A stretch of 64,000 nt of DNA from Microbacterium foliorum (GCF_006385575.1 NZ_CP041040.1:2480001-2544000); one strand, 5' to 3'; counted from the first letter of the stretch, positions 27,285 through 36,582 are shown. The notes: generated by a model not told the origin, from the letters alone. A program made the numbers and translations.

Positions 27285-28296
27285 GGCCAACGACGCCCGC
27301 GTCGCGGTCTACCTCGACTTCGACAACATCGTCATCTCCTGGTACGACCGTGTGCACGGACGCAACGCCTACGGCAAAGACCGTCAGCGCATCACCGAGA
27401 ACCCGACCGACCCCGAGGTAATGGAGCGGCTCTCCCGCGCCATGATCGAGGTCGGTGCGATCATCGACTACGCCGCGTCCTTCGGCACGCTCGTGCTCAC
27501 GCGTGCCTACGCCGACTGGTCGTCGCCGGTGAACGCCGTGTACCGCTCACAGCTCGTGGCCCGCGCCGTCGACCTGGTGCAGCTCTTCCCGGCAGCCGCC
27601 TATGCGAAGAACGGCGCTGACATCCGCCTCGCCGTCGACGCCGTCGAAGACATGTTCCGTCTGCCCGACCTCACGCACGTCGTGATCGTCGCCGGCGACA
27701 GCGACTACGTCCCCCTCGCGCAGCGCTGCAAGCGCCTGGGCCGCTACGTCATCGGCGTCGGCGTCGCGGGTTCGACGGCCAAGTCGCTCGCCGCCGCGTG
27801 CGACGAGTTCGAGGCATACGACTCGCTGCCCGGTGTGGTGCGTCCGAGCAAGACCGCTCCGGCGAACGTCGTCGCGGTGCCGGAAGTCACGGCTGAGCCC
27901 GCCGTCGAGCCCGCCGCAGAGCCCGCTGCGAAGGCGAAGTCCCGGCCGCCGGCCAAGACCGCCAAGGCCAAGGCACAGGCGGCCGCCGCCACGGCTGCCA
28001 CCGCGGCTCCGGCCGCCGCTCCGGTCAAGGTCGACGAGCACGCCGAGGGCACAGAGCAGGGTGAGGCGACGGAGCTGCTGCATCGCGCGCTGCGCCTCGG
28101 GCACGACAAGGCCGACGCCGACGAGTGGCTGCACAGCTCGGCCGTGAAGACGCACATGCGTCGCATGGACCCGTCGTTCAGCGAGAAGGCCCTCGGCTAC
28201 CGCTCGTTCTCGGACTTCCTCAAGTCGCGCGAGAGCATCGCAGAACTCGAGGAGACCGGGCACGAGCGTCTGGTGAAGCTGCGCGACTCTGCCTGA
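27277..28296 (+). CDS. NYN-domain (PIN-like) protein with C-terminal OST-HTH/LOTUS-like domain
   Basis: A 339-residue predicted RNA-processing protein. The NYN nuclease domain (about 8-185) has its acidic site in VYLDFDNIVISW (D14 and D16) and VVIVAGDSDYVPLAQRCK (second acidic cluster). An Ala/Pro/Lys-rich linker (about 190-260) leads to a C-terminal helical module ending LGYRSFSDFLKS, which resembles the LOTUS/OST-HTH RNA-binding fold. Such proteins are thought to cleave or sort structured RNA. ATG 27277 has GAAGGAG six bases upstream and lies inside the end of the dehydrogenase gene. Confidence 0.88.
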   Translation: MAEANDARVAVYLDFDNIVISWYDRVHGRNAYGKDRQRITENPTDPEVMERLSRAMIEVGAIIDYAASFGTLVLTRAYADWSSPVNAVYRSQLVARAVDLVQLFPAAAYAKNGADIRLAVDAVEDMFRLPDLTHVVIVAGDSDYVPLAQRCKRLGRYVIGVGVAGSTAKSLAAACDEFEAYDSLPGVVRPSKTAPANVVAVPEVTAEPAVEPAAEPAAKAKSRPPAKTAKAKAQAAAATAATAAPAAAPVKVDEHAEGTEQGEATELLHRALRLGHDKADADEWLHSSAVKTHMRRMDPSFSEKALGYRSFSDFLKSRESIAELEETGHERLVKLRDSA

Positions 28297-28308
28297 CCCG
28301 CACAACTC

Positions 28309-28332
28309 GACCGGTCAGTCGCGAGACCGGTC
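28309..28332. terminator. Bidirectional hairpin between convergent genes
   Basis: GACCGGT (28309-28315) pairs with ACCGGTC (28326-28332) around a 10-nt loop, 13 bp after the NYN stop and just before the Dabb gene stop on the other strand. Confidence 0.45.
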
Positions 28333-28335
28333 CGG

Positions 28336-28629
28336 TCACTCCTCGAAGTCGTACTCCTGGAAGGCGGCGACCTCGGGCACCCAGCGCTCCGCCACGAACG
28401 CGGTGTGCGCCGGGTGCGCGTCGTAGGCGCGGTACGCCTCCCTGTCACGGAACATCATCGAGAACTGATGCTCCAGGTCGCTCTTCGGGCTGACCTGGCG
28501 ACGGATCGTGAAGTCCTCGACCCCGGGGATCGACGTGAGCACGGCTCTGCCGGTGGCGAGGAACTCGCGCTCCTCGGGACTGCCCGCCTCGTGCACGAGG
28601 CGGAAGACGACGGTGTGCTGGATGGTCAT
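28336..28629 (-). CDS. Dabb (stress-responsive A/B barrel) domain protein
   Basis: A 97-residue single-domain ferredoxin-like dimeric barrel. It opens with MTIQHTVVFRL, carrying the His that is conserved near the first strand, and ends with the typical helix-strand around HTAFVAERWVPEVAAFQEYDF. Members include olivetolic-acid-cyclase-like enzymes and proteins of unknown role. It is coupled by a 4-bp overlap to the TIM-barrel gene upstream, so it probably acts on the same sugar-derived intermediate. Length is normal for the family. Confidence 0.85.
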   Translation of the reverse strand: MTIQHTVVFRLVHEAGSPEEREFLATGRAVLTSIPGVEDFTIRRQVSPKSDLEHQFSMMFRDREAYRAYDAHPAHTAFVAERWVPEVAAFQEYDFEE

Positions 28630-29651
28630 GCGGTGTCTCCGGTCGTCTGGTTGCTGAAGGCGGCGTCGAAGGATGCGGTCGGCTTCGGCCACAGCAGCGA
28701 CCGCACGTAGGCGAGCGCCTGCGGCGCCCCGTGCAGGCGGTCCATTCCCGCATCCTCCCACTCGATCGAGATGGGCCCGTCGTATCCGATCGCGTCGAGC
28801 GCCCGGAACGAGTCCTCCCAGGGCACATCGCCGTGACCGGTCGAGACGAAGTCCCACCCGCGTCGGGGATCCCCCCAGGGCAGGTGGGAGCCGAGCACTC
28901 CCGCACGCCCGTTGTGCGGCCGCATCCGGGTGTCCTTGCAGTCGACGTGATAGATCCGGTCGGCGAAGTCGACGATGAACCCGACGGGGTCGATGTTCTG
29001 CCACATCATGTGCGACGGGTCCCAGTTGAATCCGAACGCCTCGCGGTGGTCGATCGCGTCCAGAGCCCGCACCGACGACCAGTAGTCGTAGGCGATCTCG
29101 CCCGGATGCACCTCGTGCGCGAAGCGCACGCCCTCGCCGTCGAACACGTCGAGGATCGGGTTCCAGCGGGTCGCGAAGTCCTCGAAGCCGGCCTCGATGA
29201 CGGATGCCGGCACCGGCGGGAACATCGCCAGATACGGCCAGATCGACGAGCCGGTGAACCCCACCACGGTGTCGACGCCGAGCTTGCGGGCCACTCGCGC
29301 CGCCCTCTTCATGTCGTCGGCCGCCCGTGCGCGCACGCCCTCGGCCTCCCCGTCTCCCCACACGTAGTCGCGCAGGATCGCCTGGTGACGGAAGTCGATG
29401 GGCGCATCGCACACCGCCTGCCCGGCGAGATGATTCGAGATCGCGAAGATCCGCAGTCCGTGCCGGTCGAGGATCTCGAGGCGCGAGGCGACGTACGCGT
29501 CGTCCTCGTCTGCCCGCCGCAGGTCGAGGTGATCGCCAGAGGCGGCGACCTCGAGGCCCTCGTACCCCCACCCGGCCGCGAGCCGCGCGACCTCGTCGAA
29601 GGGCAGATCGGCCCACTGGCCGGTGAACAGGGTGACCGGGTGCGTGGTCAT
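28626..29651 (-). CDS. Sugar phosphate isomerase/epimerase-family TIM-barrel protein
   Basis: A 341-residue xylose-isomerase-like TIM barrel. Likely metal ligands lie in VRFAHEVHPGEI, FNWDPSHMMW, RIYHVDCKD and ISIEWEDAGM, the Glu-Asp-His-Glu order of the family. It probably isomerises, epimerises or dehydrates a keto-sugar or inositol derivative. ATG 29651 is preferred: AAGGAG lies six bases upstream, while the GTG two codons earlier overlaps that site. It sits between a second TIM-barrel gene (27 bp upstream) and the Dabb gene. Confidence 0.87.
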   Translation of the reverse strand: MTTHPVTLFTGQWADLPFDEVARLAAGWGYEGLEVAASGDHLDLRRADEDDAYVASRLEILDRHGLRIFAISNHLAGQAVCDAPIDFRHQAILRDYVWGDGEAEGVRARAADDMKRAARVARKLGVDTVVGFTGSSIWPYLAMFPPVPASVIEAGFEDFATRWNPILDVFDGEGVRFAHEVHPGEIAYDYWSSVRALDAIDHREAFGFNWDPSHMMWQNIDPVGFIVDFADRIYHVDCKDTRMRPHNGRAGVLGSHLPWGDPRRGWDFVSTGHGDVPWEDSFRALDAIGYDGPISIEWEDAGMDRLHGAPQALAYVRSLLWPKPTASFDAAFSNQTTGDTA

Positions 29652-29678
29652 GGACACTCCTTCGTATCGCTGGACGGC

Positions 29679-30530
29679 TCAGGCGCCGAGCACTCTCAGC
29701 GCCTGGATGCTGCGTGCGGCGAGGTCGTCCTGGCTCGCCGCGAGTGGTCGCCAGACGGATGCGGCGACGGCGATCGTCGCGTTCTCGCCGGTGAAGCTCT
29801 CGAGCCCGAGCGGCCCCCGATACCCCGCATCGTCGAGGGCGCGGAGGATCTCCGGCCAATCGGTGTGGTCGTCGCCGACCGCGCCCCGATCGCTGCCGCA
29901 CACCTGCACGTGGGCGATCGCCGACCCCGCCGCGCGGATCGCCTCCGCCGGCTTCTTCTCCTCGATGTTCAGGTGGTAGGTGTCGAGCGCCAGCCCCACC
30001 CCGGCACCGAGCAGCGGTGCGAGTGCGTCGAGACTCTGCTCGACGGTGTTGAGCACGCTGGTCTCGTAGCGGTTGAGCGGCTCGACGGCGAGGATGACCC
30101 CGGCATCCGCGGCATCCGACGCCAGCGGTTCGAGGTTCTCGCGCAGCTCCCGCACCACCTGAGCGCGCTCGTCGGCCGTCATCCGCCAGGCCACGCCGGT
30201 GGGCGCGTAGAAAGGGCCGGCGACCACGGCCGAGCCGAGCGTCGTGGCCGCCGCGATGCACGACCGCAGGTAGTCCTGAGTCGCGGCGACGTCGCCTGCC
30301 TGGGCGAGCAGCGAGCGGCCCGGTCCCATGGCTCCGATGACGATCGCGCCGAGACCGAGGTCGTCGAGCACGTCACGGGTCCGCACCGGATCCCAGTCCC
30401 CGATGCTCTCGAGAGGCAGTTCGAGCGCCTGATACCCCATGCCCGCGGCCTTGCGCGCGAGCGGACCGAGCGTCGCATCGGTCAGCGGAGACGTCCACAC
30501 CCACGTGTTGACGGCGATCGTGCGAGGCAT
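29679..30530 (-). CDS. Sugar phosphate isomerase/epimerase (ketose 3-epimerase-like)
   Basis: A 283-residue TIM barrel of the D-psicose/D-tagatose 3-epimerase type. Metal-site residues appear in VILAVEPLNRYE, LALDTYHLNIEE, HVQVCGSDRG and LGLESF (Glu, Asp, His, Glu). ATG 30530 has AAGGAG five bases upstream; an upstream extension of the frame is not supported. It is the third open frame after the sugar ABC importer on the same strand, separated by a hairpin, so it may have partial readthrough from the importer operon. Confidence 0.88.
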   Translation of the reverse strand: MPRTIAVNTWVWTSPLTDATLGPLARKAAGMGYQALELPLESIGDWDPVRTRDVLDDLGLGAIVIGAMGPGRSLLAQAGDVAATQDYLRSCIAAATTLGSAVVAGPFYAPTGVAWRMTADERAQVVRELRENLEPLASDAADAGVILAVEPLNRYETSVLNTVEQSLDALAPLLGAGVGLALDTYHLNIEEKKPAEAIRAAGSAIAHVQVCGSDRGAVGDDHTDWPEILRALDDAGYRGPLGLESFTGENATIAVAASVWRPLAASQDDLAARSIQALRVLGA

Positions 30531-30556
30531 CCTGCTCCTTCGGGGATGACGCGTGT

Positions 30557-30602
30557 GCTCCCACCCTCCCATCCGCGGGTGCGCGGACGGAAGGGCGGGA
30601 GC
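30557..30602 (-). terminator. Hairpin after the sugar ABC importer operon
   Basis: GCTCCC (30557-30562) pairs with GGGAGC (30597-30602) and the stem continues inward with three mismatches to TCCGCG/CGCGGA. It lies 11 bp after the binding-protein stop and ahead of the epimerase gene. Confidence 0.55.
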
Positions 30603-30613
30603 GTCACTGCTCG

Positions 30614-31822
30614 TTACGGGATCTGACGTTCCTGCCACACCGTCGGGTAACCGGGAAGGTTCTCTCCGCCGAACTTCGCGTAGTGCCCGTCCGGCATGCC
30701 CTCGTTGGCCGTGAGGTAGTCGTCGAGCTCACCCTCGGTGATCGGCTTCTGCGGCAGCACCCACTCCTTCGGCACCTCTTCGCCGGCGAAGATCATCTGC
30801 GCGGCGAGCAGCGGCGTCCGCCACTGGAAGTTCGAGTACACCGGTGCGAGCCCGGTGAGCCCCGTGTCCTTCCACTTGCGGAGGAAGCTCATCTCGTCTT
30901 CACCCGTCATCACCGGGTAGTCCGCGCCGGCGTCCTCGAACGCCTCGATCGCTGCGACAGCGCCGTCACCGGCATCCATCCAGATGCCCTGCACATCGCC
31001 CTTGGCGAGCTCGTCGCTGATGATGCTCTTGATCTCCGCCGGGTCCGCGCCTGTGAAGTAGTCCACAGCCTCGATGCCGGCCTCGTCGAAGAGCTTCTCC
31101 GCCGCGGCCCACCGGTGCTCGAGCACGTCGACGCCGGGGAGGATCCGCAGCGCGACGACCTTGTCGCCCTCTTCGAGGTTGTCGATGAGGAACTCGGCGG
31201 TGTCGATGCCCCACGCGAATCCGCCGATCGGGTGGATGAACGTGACCGGGCAGTCGGTGTCGACACCGCGGTCGAACACGATCACCGGCTTGCCGGTCTC
31301 GCACGCCCGCTCGACGGCCGGGGTCATCGCCGCGGTGCTGTTGGGCGAGATGAGGAAGACGTCGCAGCCGCCCTCGGAGATGAAGTAGTCGATGTCCGCG
31401 ATCTGCGTGTCATCGGAGTCCTGCGCGTCGCGGGTCTCCATCTCGCTGATCGCGCCGGCCTCCTGCAGTGCCTTCAGCTGCTCGTTCATCGTGATCCAGC
31501 CGGTCTGCCGCCACGGGTTCGAGATCGAGGCGTTCGCGAAGCAGGCCTTCTTGGCCCCTTCGCTCGCGAACTCGGAGGTGTCGACCATCTCGGCGTTGAT
31601 GTGCTGGAGGTACGGCTCGTCCGCCGGACCCTGGGGCTCGACACCGCGCTCCTCCATCTGCTTGTCGAAGAGCTCCTGGTCGAACCACTCCGTGGTCTCT
31701 GCCGATTCCTCCGGGTTCTCCGACTCCGCCGGCGCCACGGACGGGTCTGTCGTACACCCGGCGAGCGCGATGAGGCCGAAGAGAGCCACCCCTGCGGTGG
31801 CGATCTTCATTGATCGTCGCAT
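30614..31822 (-). CDS. Sugar ABC transporter substrate-binding lipoprotein (RbsB-type)
   Basis: A 402-residue periplasmic-binding-protein-like lipoprotein. The signal peptide MRRSMKIATAG ends with lipobox LAGC (Cys23). An acidic linker follows, then two alternating alpha/beta lobes with ISNPWRQTGWI, FLISPNSTAAMTPAVERACETG and PVIVFDRGVDTDCPV, a cluster-B sugar binder. ATG 31822 is chosen for GAGGAG seven bases upstream. It is the last gene of the importer operon, two bases after the second permease. The sugar is not identifiable. Confidence 0.93.
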   Translation of the reverse strand: MRRSMKIATAGVALFGLIALAGCTTDPSVAPAESENPEESAETTEWFDQELFDKQMEERGVEPQGPADEPYLQHINAEMVDTSEFASEGAKKACFANASISNPWRQTGWITMNEQLKALQEAGAISEMETRDAQDSDDTQIADIDYFISEGGCDVFLISPNSTAAMTPAVERACETGKPVIVFDRGVDTDCPVTFIHPIGGFAWGIDTAEFLIDNLEEGDKVVALRILPGVDVLEHRWAAAEKLFDEAGIEAVDYFTGADPAEIKSIISDELAKGDVQGIWMDAGDGAVAAIEAFEDAGADYPVMTGEDEMSFLRKWKDTGLTGLAPVYSNFQWRTPLLAAQMIFAGEEVPKEWVLPQKPITEGELDDYLTANEGMPDGHYAKFGGENLPGYPTVWQERQIP

Positions 31823-31824
31823 TG

Positions 31825-32865
31825 CTAATCTCCTCTGGTTTCTGTGTGGATGGTGCTGGTTGTTGCGGGTTCTGCGGTCTCGAGGACCGGAGAAGTCTGT
31901 GGGCCGCGCTTGCGTCGTGCGCGGAAGGCGACCGCGGAGTACGCGACGGCGGCGATGATGATGACGCCCTGCACGGCGTCTCGCAGAGTCGACGGAACCC
32001 CGGCGATGTTCAGCAGCATGAAGAGGGCCTCGAGGGCGAAGGCACCGGCCGCCGCCGCGACGATCCAGCCCCGCCCGCCGCCCAGCACGACTCCGCCGAG
32101 GACGACCGCGGTGATCGCGACGAACTCGTAGCCGCGGCCGACCGAGGGGTGCACCCCGGCGTATCCGACGAGCAGCACGGCCGAGAGCGTCGCCGAGAGC
32201 GACGAGATCACGAACGCGCGGGTCGTGACCCAGGCGCTGCGCGCACCGGCGAAGTCGACCGCCGTGGCGTTGTCGCCCACCGCGATGAGCAGCTTGCCGA
32301 GCGGGCGCTTGGTGATCCAGATGCCGAGGGCGAGCCAGCCGATCAGGATGAACACCGCCCACGGGATGAACTCGAGCAGCGGCACATCGCGGATGCCGCC
32401 GCGGCCGATCTCGCGGAAGCTGTCTGCCGGGTTGCCTGTGGCCGCTCCGCCCGTCCACCACATGACGCCGCCGAGAAGCGCGAGCATCATGCCGAGCGTG
32501 ACGATGAAGGACGGCACCTTGAGCAGCGTCGTGATGACGCCGTTGACGAGTCCGACGACCGCTCCGAAGACGATCATGAGCAGCAGCACCGGGATCGTGC
32601 GCGAGTCGTCCTGCCCGACGAGGTTGCCGGCGATGATCACCTGCGCCGTGATCAGCGAGCCCTGGGACAGGTCGAACTCGCCCGCGATGATGACGAAGTA
32701 CTGGCCGATCGCGACGATCGCGATCGGGGCGACCCGCTGGATGAACCTCATGAACTGCCCGGGCTCGGCGAAGCTCGGATTGAGGATCATGACCGCCACG
32801 AGCAGGATCACCAGCAGCAGGAACACCGCGCCCCGGGGGCTCACGAGTGTACGCAGCGCGTTCAT
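31825..32865 (-). CDS. Sugar ABC transporter permease (RbsC-type), second copy
   Basis: A 346-residue membrane permease of the ribose/xylose (BPD_transp_2) class with about ten helices. Typical segments: AIVAIGQYFVIIAGEFDLSQGS, NGVITTLLKVPSFIVTLGMM and AVVLGGVVLGGGRG. It pairs with the RbsC-type gene upstream (4-bp overlap) to form a heterodimeric channel, an arrangement seen when two permeases replace the RbsC homodimer. Confidence 0.94.
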   Translation of the reverse strand: MNALRTLVSPRGAVFLLLVILLVAVMILNPSFAEPGQFMRFIQRVAPIAIVAIGQYFVIIAGEFDLSQGSLITAQVIIAGNLVGQDDSRTIPVLLLMIVFGAVVGLVNGVITTLLKVPSFIVTLGMMLALLGGVMWWTGGAATGNPADSFREIGRGGIRDVPLLEFIPWAVFILIGWLALGIWITKRPLGKLLIAVGDNATAVDFAGARSAWVTTRAFVISSLSATLSAVLLVGYAGVHPSVGRGYEFVAITAVVLGGVVLGGGRGWIVAAAAGAFALEALFMLLNIAGVPSTLRDAVQGVIIIAAVAYSAVAFRARRKRGPQTSPVLETAEPATTSTIHTETRGD

Positions 32866-33944
32866 GCGCGTCCTCCTTCCGCGGTGGGGCTCGTATCGGC
32901 GAGTTCGGATGCTGCAGCCGCCATCTCGGACTCCGCCGCTTTGGCGGCATCGTCTCCCCCGGTCCGCGTGCCGCCTGCTCCGAAGCGCGGGCGACGACGG
33001 AGGATCGAGCGCCGACTGTAGACCGCGACGGCGGCGACGATCACGACGCCGCGGACGACGTCCTTCAGGAACGGGTTGACCTGCATGACGCTCATGACGT
33101 TGTCGACGACCGCGAGGATCGCGACGCCGCCGATCGCGCCCCAGATCGAGCCGCGTCCGCCCAGCAGCAGCGTGCCGCCGAGCACGACCGCGGCGATCGA
33201 CAGCAGGGCGTAGCCGCCCTGCTGGCCGACGGTGGGGCTGCCGACACCCAGACGGCTGGCGAGCAGCAGACCGGCGAGCCCTGCGAACACCGAGCACAGC
33301 ACGTGCGCGGCGATCAGCGGCGGCTTCGTGCGCACGCCCGACAGGCGTGCGATCTCGGGGTCGCCGCCGACCGCGTACAGGTGGGCGCCGGTGCGGGTGC
33401 GGTTCAGCAGGAACCAGACGAGCACCGCGAGCACGATCATGATGATGGTCGAGACGGGAACAGGCCCGACTCCGGTCGCGCCGATGAGCTGGAACTCCCA
33501 GGGCACACTGCCCGCCGAGCCCTCGAAGTTGGTGTTGAGGATGCCCTGCAGGATGAGGCCCACACCGAGGGTGGCGATGAAGCCGTTGACCTTCAGCACG
33601 GTGACGATCAGGCCGTTGACCAGGCCGATGGCGGCGCAGACGAGCAGGGTGACGGCGACGGCCGCCGGGACGTTCGCGGGGTTGCCGTTCATGATCGTCG
33701 CCGCCAGCAGGCTCGACAGACTCACGACATAGGTGACCGACAGATCGAGCGACGCGCCCAGCACCACGAGCGTCTGGCCGATCGCGACGAGACCGAGCAC
33801 GCTCATGCCGGTGAGGATGTCGCGGATGTTGCCGGGGCTGAAGAAGTTGCGCCCCACGGTGCCGACGAGGATCGCGCCGACGATGAGGGTCAGGATCAGG
33901 ATGCCGAGCACGATGACCGTCGAGTCGATCCGGAGCCGCTTCAT
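32862..33944 (-). CDS. Sugar ABC transporter permease (RbsC-type), first copy
   Basis: A 360-residue permease of the same class as its downstream neighbour. Segments GLVAIGQTLVVLGASLDLSVTY, NGLIVTVLKVNGFIATLGVGL and AVVLGGTLLLGGRGSIWGA are diagnostic. A low-complexity cytosolic C-terminal tail of about 45 residues (Ala/Glu/Thr-rich) is added after the last helix. Overlaps neighbours by four bases on both sides. Confidence 0.94.
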   Translation of the reverse strand: MKRLRIDSTVIVLGILILTLIVGAILVGTVGRNFFSPGNIRDILTGMSVLGLVAIGQTLVVLGASLDLSVTYVVSLSSLLAATIMNGNPANVPAAVAVTLLVCAAIGLVNGLIVTVLKVNGFIATLGVGLILQGILNTNFEGSAGSVPWEFQLIGATGVGPVPVSTIIMIVLAVLVWFLLNRTRTGAHLYAVGGDPEIARLSGVRTKPPLIAAHVLCSVFAGLAGLLLASRLGVGSPTVGQQGGYALLSIAAVVLGGTLLLGGRGSIWGAIGGVAILAVVDNVMSVMQVNPFLKDVVRGVVIVAAVAVYSRRSILRRRPRFGAGGTRTGGDDAAKAAESEMAAAASELADTSPTAEGGRA

Positions 33945-35449
33945 CGTGCACCTCCGTCGGTGGTCGCGCCTGTGGCCGCGCCGAGGATCTCATGCTCGGC
34001 CGACCCTGCAGGCAGCTCGGAGACGAGCTCGCCGTCGTGCATCACGAGGATCCGATCGCTCATGCCGATCACCTCGGGCAGCTCGCTCGACACCATCAGC
34101 ACCGCCTTGCCCTGAGCCGCCAGCTCGCGCATGAGCTGATACACGGCGTACTTCGCCCCGACATCGATGCCGCGGGTCGGCTCGTCGAAGAGCACGATCT
34201 GGGGCTGGGTGAGCAGCCACTTGGCGAGCACGACCTTCTGCTGGTTGCCGCCGGAGAGGAACCGCACCTCCTGGTCGAGACCCCGCGAGCTGATCTCCAG
34301 TGAGCTGAGCACTCCCGGCACCTCGCGTCGTGACGGGGCGGTCCGGCCGGCGAAGACGCTGCGGATCACGAGCAGGGTGTTGTCGAGCACCGACTGCCCC
34401 AGCGCGAGGCCCTGGGCCTTGCGATCCTCCGAGACGAGCGCGAGTCCTGCCCGGACCGCCATCCTGGCGCTCGTGATGCGCGTCGGAGAGCCGTCGACCC
34501 GCATCGACCCCCGCACGAACGGATCGATCCCGAAGATCCCCTCGACCAGCTCGGTGCGCCCGGATCCCTGGAGTCCTGCGATGCCGACGATCTCCCCGGC
34601 GCGCAGGGTGAGCGACACTCCGTCGACGAAGGCGTTGCCGCAGCCGTCGAGCTCGAGACGCGGCTCGCCCACGACTGTGCCTGCCACGGCATCCGGGTAG
34701 TACGACTGGATCGAGCGGCCGACCATGCGACGGACGAGCTCGTCGGTCGTCAGCGCGCCCTTCTCATCGGTCGACACGAGAGCGCCGTCCTTGAGGATCG
34801 TGATGCGGTCGCACAGGTCGAAGATCTCCTTGAGCCGGTGCGAGACGTAGATGACCGCCACCCCGCGAGACGTGAGCCGACGGATGATGGCGTAGAGCAG
34901 CTCGACCTCGCGGTCGCTGAGAGCGGCGGTCGGCTCGTCCATCGAGATGACCTGCGCCTCGAACGACAGCGCCTTGACGATCTCGACGATCTGCTGCTCG
35001 GCGACGGTCAGCGACCCGACCCGCGCCTGAGGGTCGATGAACGAGACGCCGAGGTCGGCGAGCAGTTCTCCGGTGCGACGGATCATCGCCTTCTGATCCA
35101 CGAACCCGACTCGGCGGGGCTCGCGTCCGAGGTAGACGTTCTGCGCGACCGTGCGCTCCGGCAGCAGCGTGAACTCCTGGAAGACGGTCACGATGCCGTC
35201 ATCCATCGCCTGTCGGGGGTGCGCATGTCGCACCTCTGCGCCGCGGTACCGCACCATGCCCTCGTCAGCGGGCTGCACCCCGGCGATGATCTTCATGAGC
35301 GTCGACTTGCCGGCGCCGTTCTCGCCGACGAGGCCGTGCACCTCGCCCGGACGCACGTCGAAGTCGATGCCCTTCAGCACCTCGACGCCGAAGAACGACT
35401 TGCGGATGCCCGACACCTCCAGCACCGGCTGGGTGATCGTCGCGGTCAT
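33941..35449 (-). CDS. Sugar ABC transporter ATPase (RbsA/MglA-type, two domains)
   Basis: A 502-residue duplicated ATPase. Domain 1 has Walker A GENGAGKST (42-50), signature LTVAEQQIVEI and QVISMDEPTAAL. Domain 2 has the usual altered loop GLQGSGRTEL and the signature LSGGNQQKVVLAKWL with IVLFDEPTRGID. This asymmetry is normal for sugar importers. The ATG at 35449 overlaps the stop of the dehydrogenase gene by four bases. Confidence 0.95.
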   Translation of the reverse strand: MTATITQPVLEVSGIRKSFFGVEVLKGIDFDVRPGEVHGLVGENGAGKSTLMKIIAGVQPADEGMVRYRGAEVRHAHPRQAMDDGIVTVFQEFTLLPERTVAQNVYLGREPRRVGFVDQKAMIRRTGELLADLGVSFIDPQARVGSLTVAEQQIVEIVKALSFEAQVISMDEPTAALSDREVELLYAIIRRLTSRGVAVIYVSHRLKEIFDLCDRITILKDGALVSTDEKGALTTDELVRRMVGRSIQSYYPDAVAGTVVGEPRLELDGCGNAFVDGVSLTLRAGEIVGIAGLQGSGRTELVEGIFGIDPFVRGSMRVDGSPTRITSARMAVRAGLALVSEDRKAQGLALGQSVLDNTLLVIRSVFAGRTAPSRREVPGVLSSLEISSRGLDQEVRFLSGGNQQKVVLAKWLLTQPQIVLFDEPTRGIDVGAKYAVYQLMRELAAQGKAVLMVSSELPEVIGMSDRILVMHDGELVSELPAGSAEHEILGAATGATTDGGAR

Positions 35450-36555
35450 GCCGCCACCTCCGTCCATCGTCCGTGGGCGGCGGCAGAGGCGAGGACCGCC
35501 TCGGTCAGCACGGCCGAGCGGAATCCGTCCTCGAACGTCGGCAGCCCGTCGGGAGTCGCACCGGCGATCGCCGCGTATGCATCGGCGATGAAGCCGTTGA
35601 AGGCGTCCTGGTAGCCCATCGCGTGCCCCGACGGCACCCGCTGCAGACGGGCCGAGTCGGGCGCGGCCGTGGCGGGGTCGCGAAGCAGCAGCCGGGACTC
35701 GTCGCGCATGCCGATCCACAGCTCCTCCGGCCGCTCCTGTTCGAAGCGGAGTGTCTGCCTGGAGCCGTGCAGCTCGAGCGTCAGGGCGTTCTTGCGACCC
35801 GCCGCCATCTGCGAGATGAGCAGCGTACCGAGGGCGCCGGACTCCGTCTCGACGAGGATCGCGACGATGTCCTCGGTGTCGACCGCCTGGCCCGCCCGCT
35901 CGGCGAACACCCTGCGGGTGCGAGCGCTCAGGGAGCGGATGCGCTGACCGATCACGAATTCGATGAGGTCGCACAGATGCGACCCGATGTCGGCGAATGC
36001 CCGTGACGACCCGCCGGATGCCGAGCGCACCCGCCAGTCGTCGTCGGTGTCGCGCAGCATCCAGTCCTGCAGATACGAGCAGTCGAGGGTGAGGAGCTCG
36101 CCGATGTCTCCCCGCGCGACGCGCGCACGCGCCTCCCGCACCATCGGGTGGTAGCGGTAGACGAAGGGGACCGCGCCGACTCTCCCTCGCGACGCCGCTG
36201 TCTCGGCGAGCCTGCGGGCGTCTGCGGCGTTCGTGGCCAGGGGCTTCTCGCAGATGACGTGCTTGCCCGACTCGAGCGCTCGGAGCGCCAGCTCGGCGTG
36301 GGTGGCGTTGGGGGTGCAGATGTGCACGACATCGATGTCGTCGGCGTCGAGCAGAGCGGCGGCGTCGATCTCGGCACGCACGGCACCGAGTTCGTCTGCG
36401 GCCTGGCGTCCGCCCGAGGCGGAGCGGGTGGCGACGGCGCGGAGCTCGCCGCCCGCGTCTCTGGCCGCGGTGCGATGCACGCGGGCCATGAATCCTCCGC
36501 CGAGGATGCCGGCTCGGATCGTTCCGAGACCGGTGTCAGTGACATCCGTTGTCAT
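35446..36555 (-). CDS. Gfo/Idh/MocA-family oxidoreductase, leading the sugar operon
   Basis: A 369-residue dehydrogenase with Rossmann motif GILGGGFMARVHRTA (16-30) and the catalytic EKP at 103-105 (KHVICEKPLATN). The second active-site region is FADIGSHLCDLIEFVIG. It leads the importer operon and likely oxidises the imported sugar or inositol to a keto form that the TIM-barrel enzymes then use. No clear ribosome-binding site precedes ATG 36555; the start is placed by the short N-terminal tail before the Rossmann motif. Confidence 0.92.
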   Translation of the reverse strand: MTTDVTDTGLGTIRAGILGGGFMARVHRTAARDAGGELRAVATRSASGGRQAADELGAVRAEIDAAALLDADDIDVVHICTPNATHAELALRALESGKHVICEKPLATNAADARRLAETAASRGRVGAVPFVYRYHPMVREARARVARGDIGELLTLDCSYLQDWMLRDTDDDWRVRSASGGSSRAFADIGSHLCDLIEFVIGQRIRSLSARTRRVFAERAGQAVDTEDIVAILVETESGALGTLLISQMAAGRKNALTLELHGSRQTLRFEQERPEELWIGMRDESRLLLRDPATAAPDSARLQRVPSGHAMGYQDAFNGFIADAYAAIAGATPDGLPTFEDGFRSAVLTEAVLASAAAHGRWTEVAA

Positions 36556-36582
36556 GCCGGCGAGTCTGACACAGGCTCTCCG

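Noticed and set aside
28336..29651. Calling the TIM barrel plus Dabb pair a C-glycoside deglycosidase
   Set aside because: The small subunit of known enzymes is of a different family and no specific active-site match could be shown; kept only as a hypothesis.
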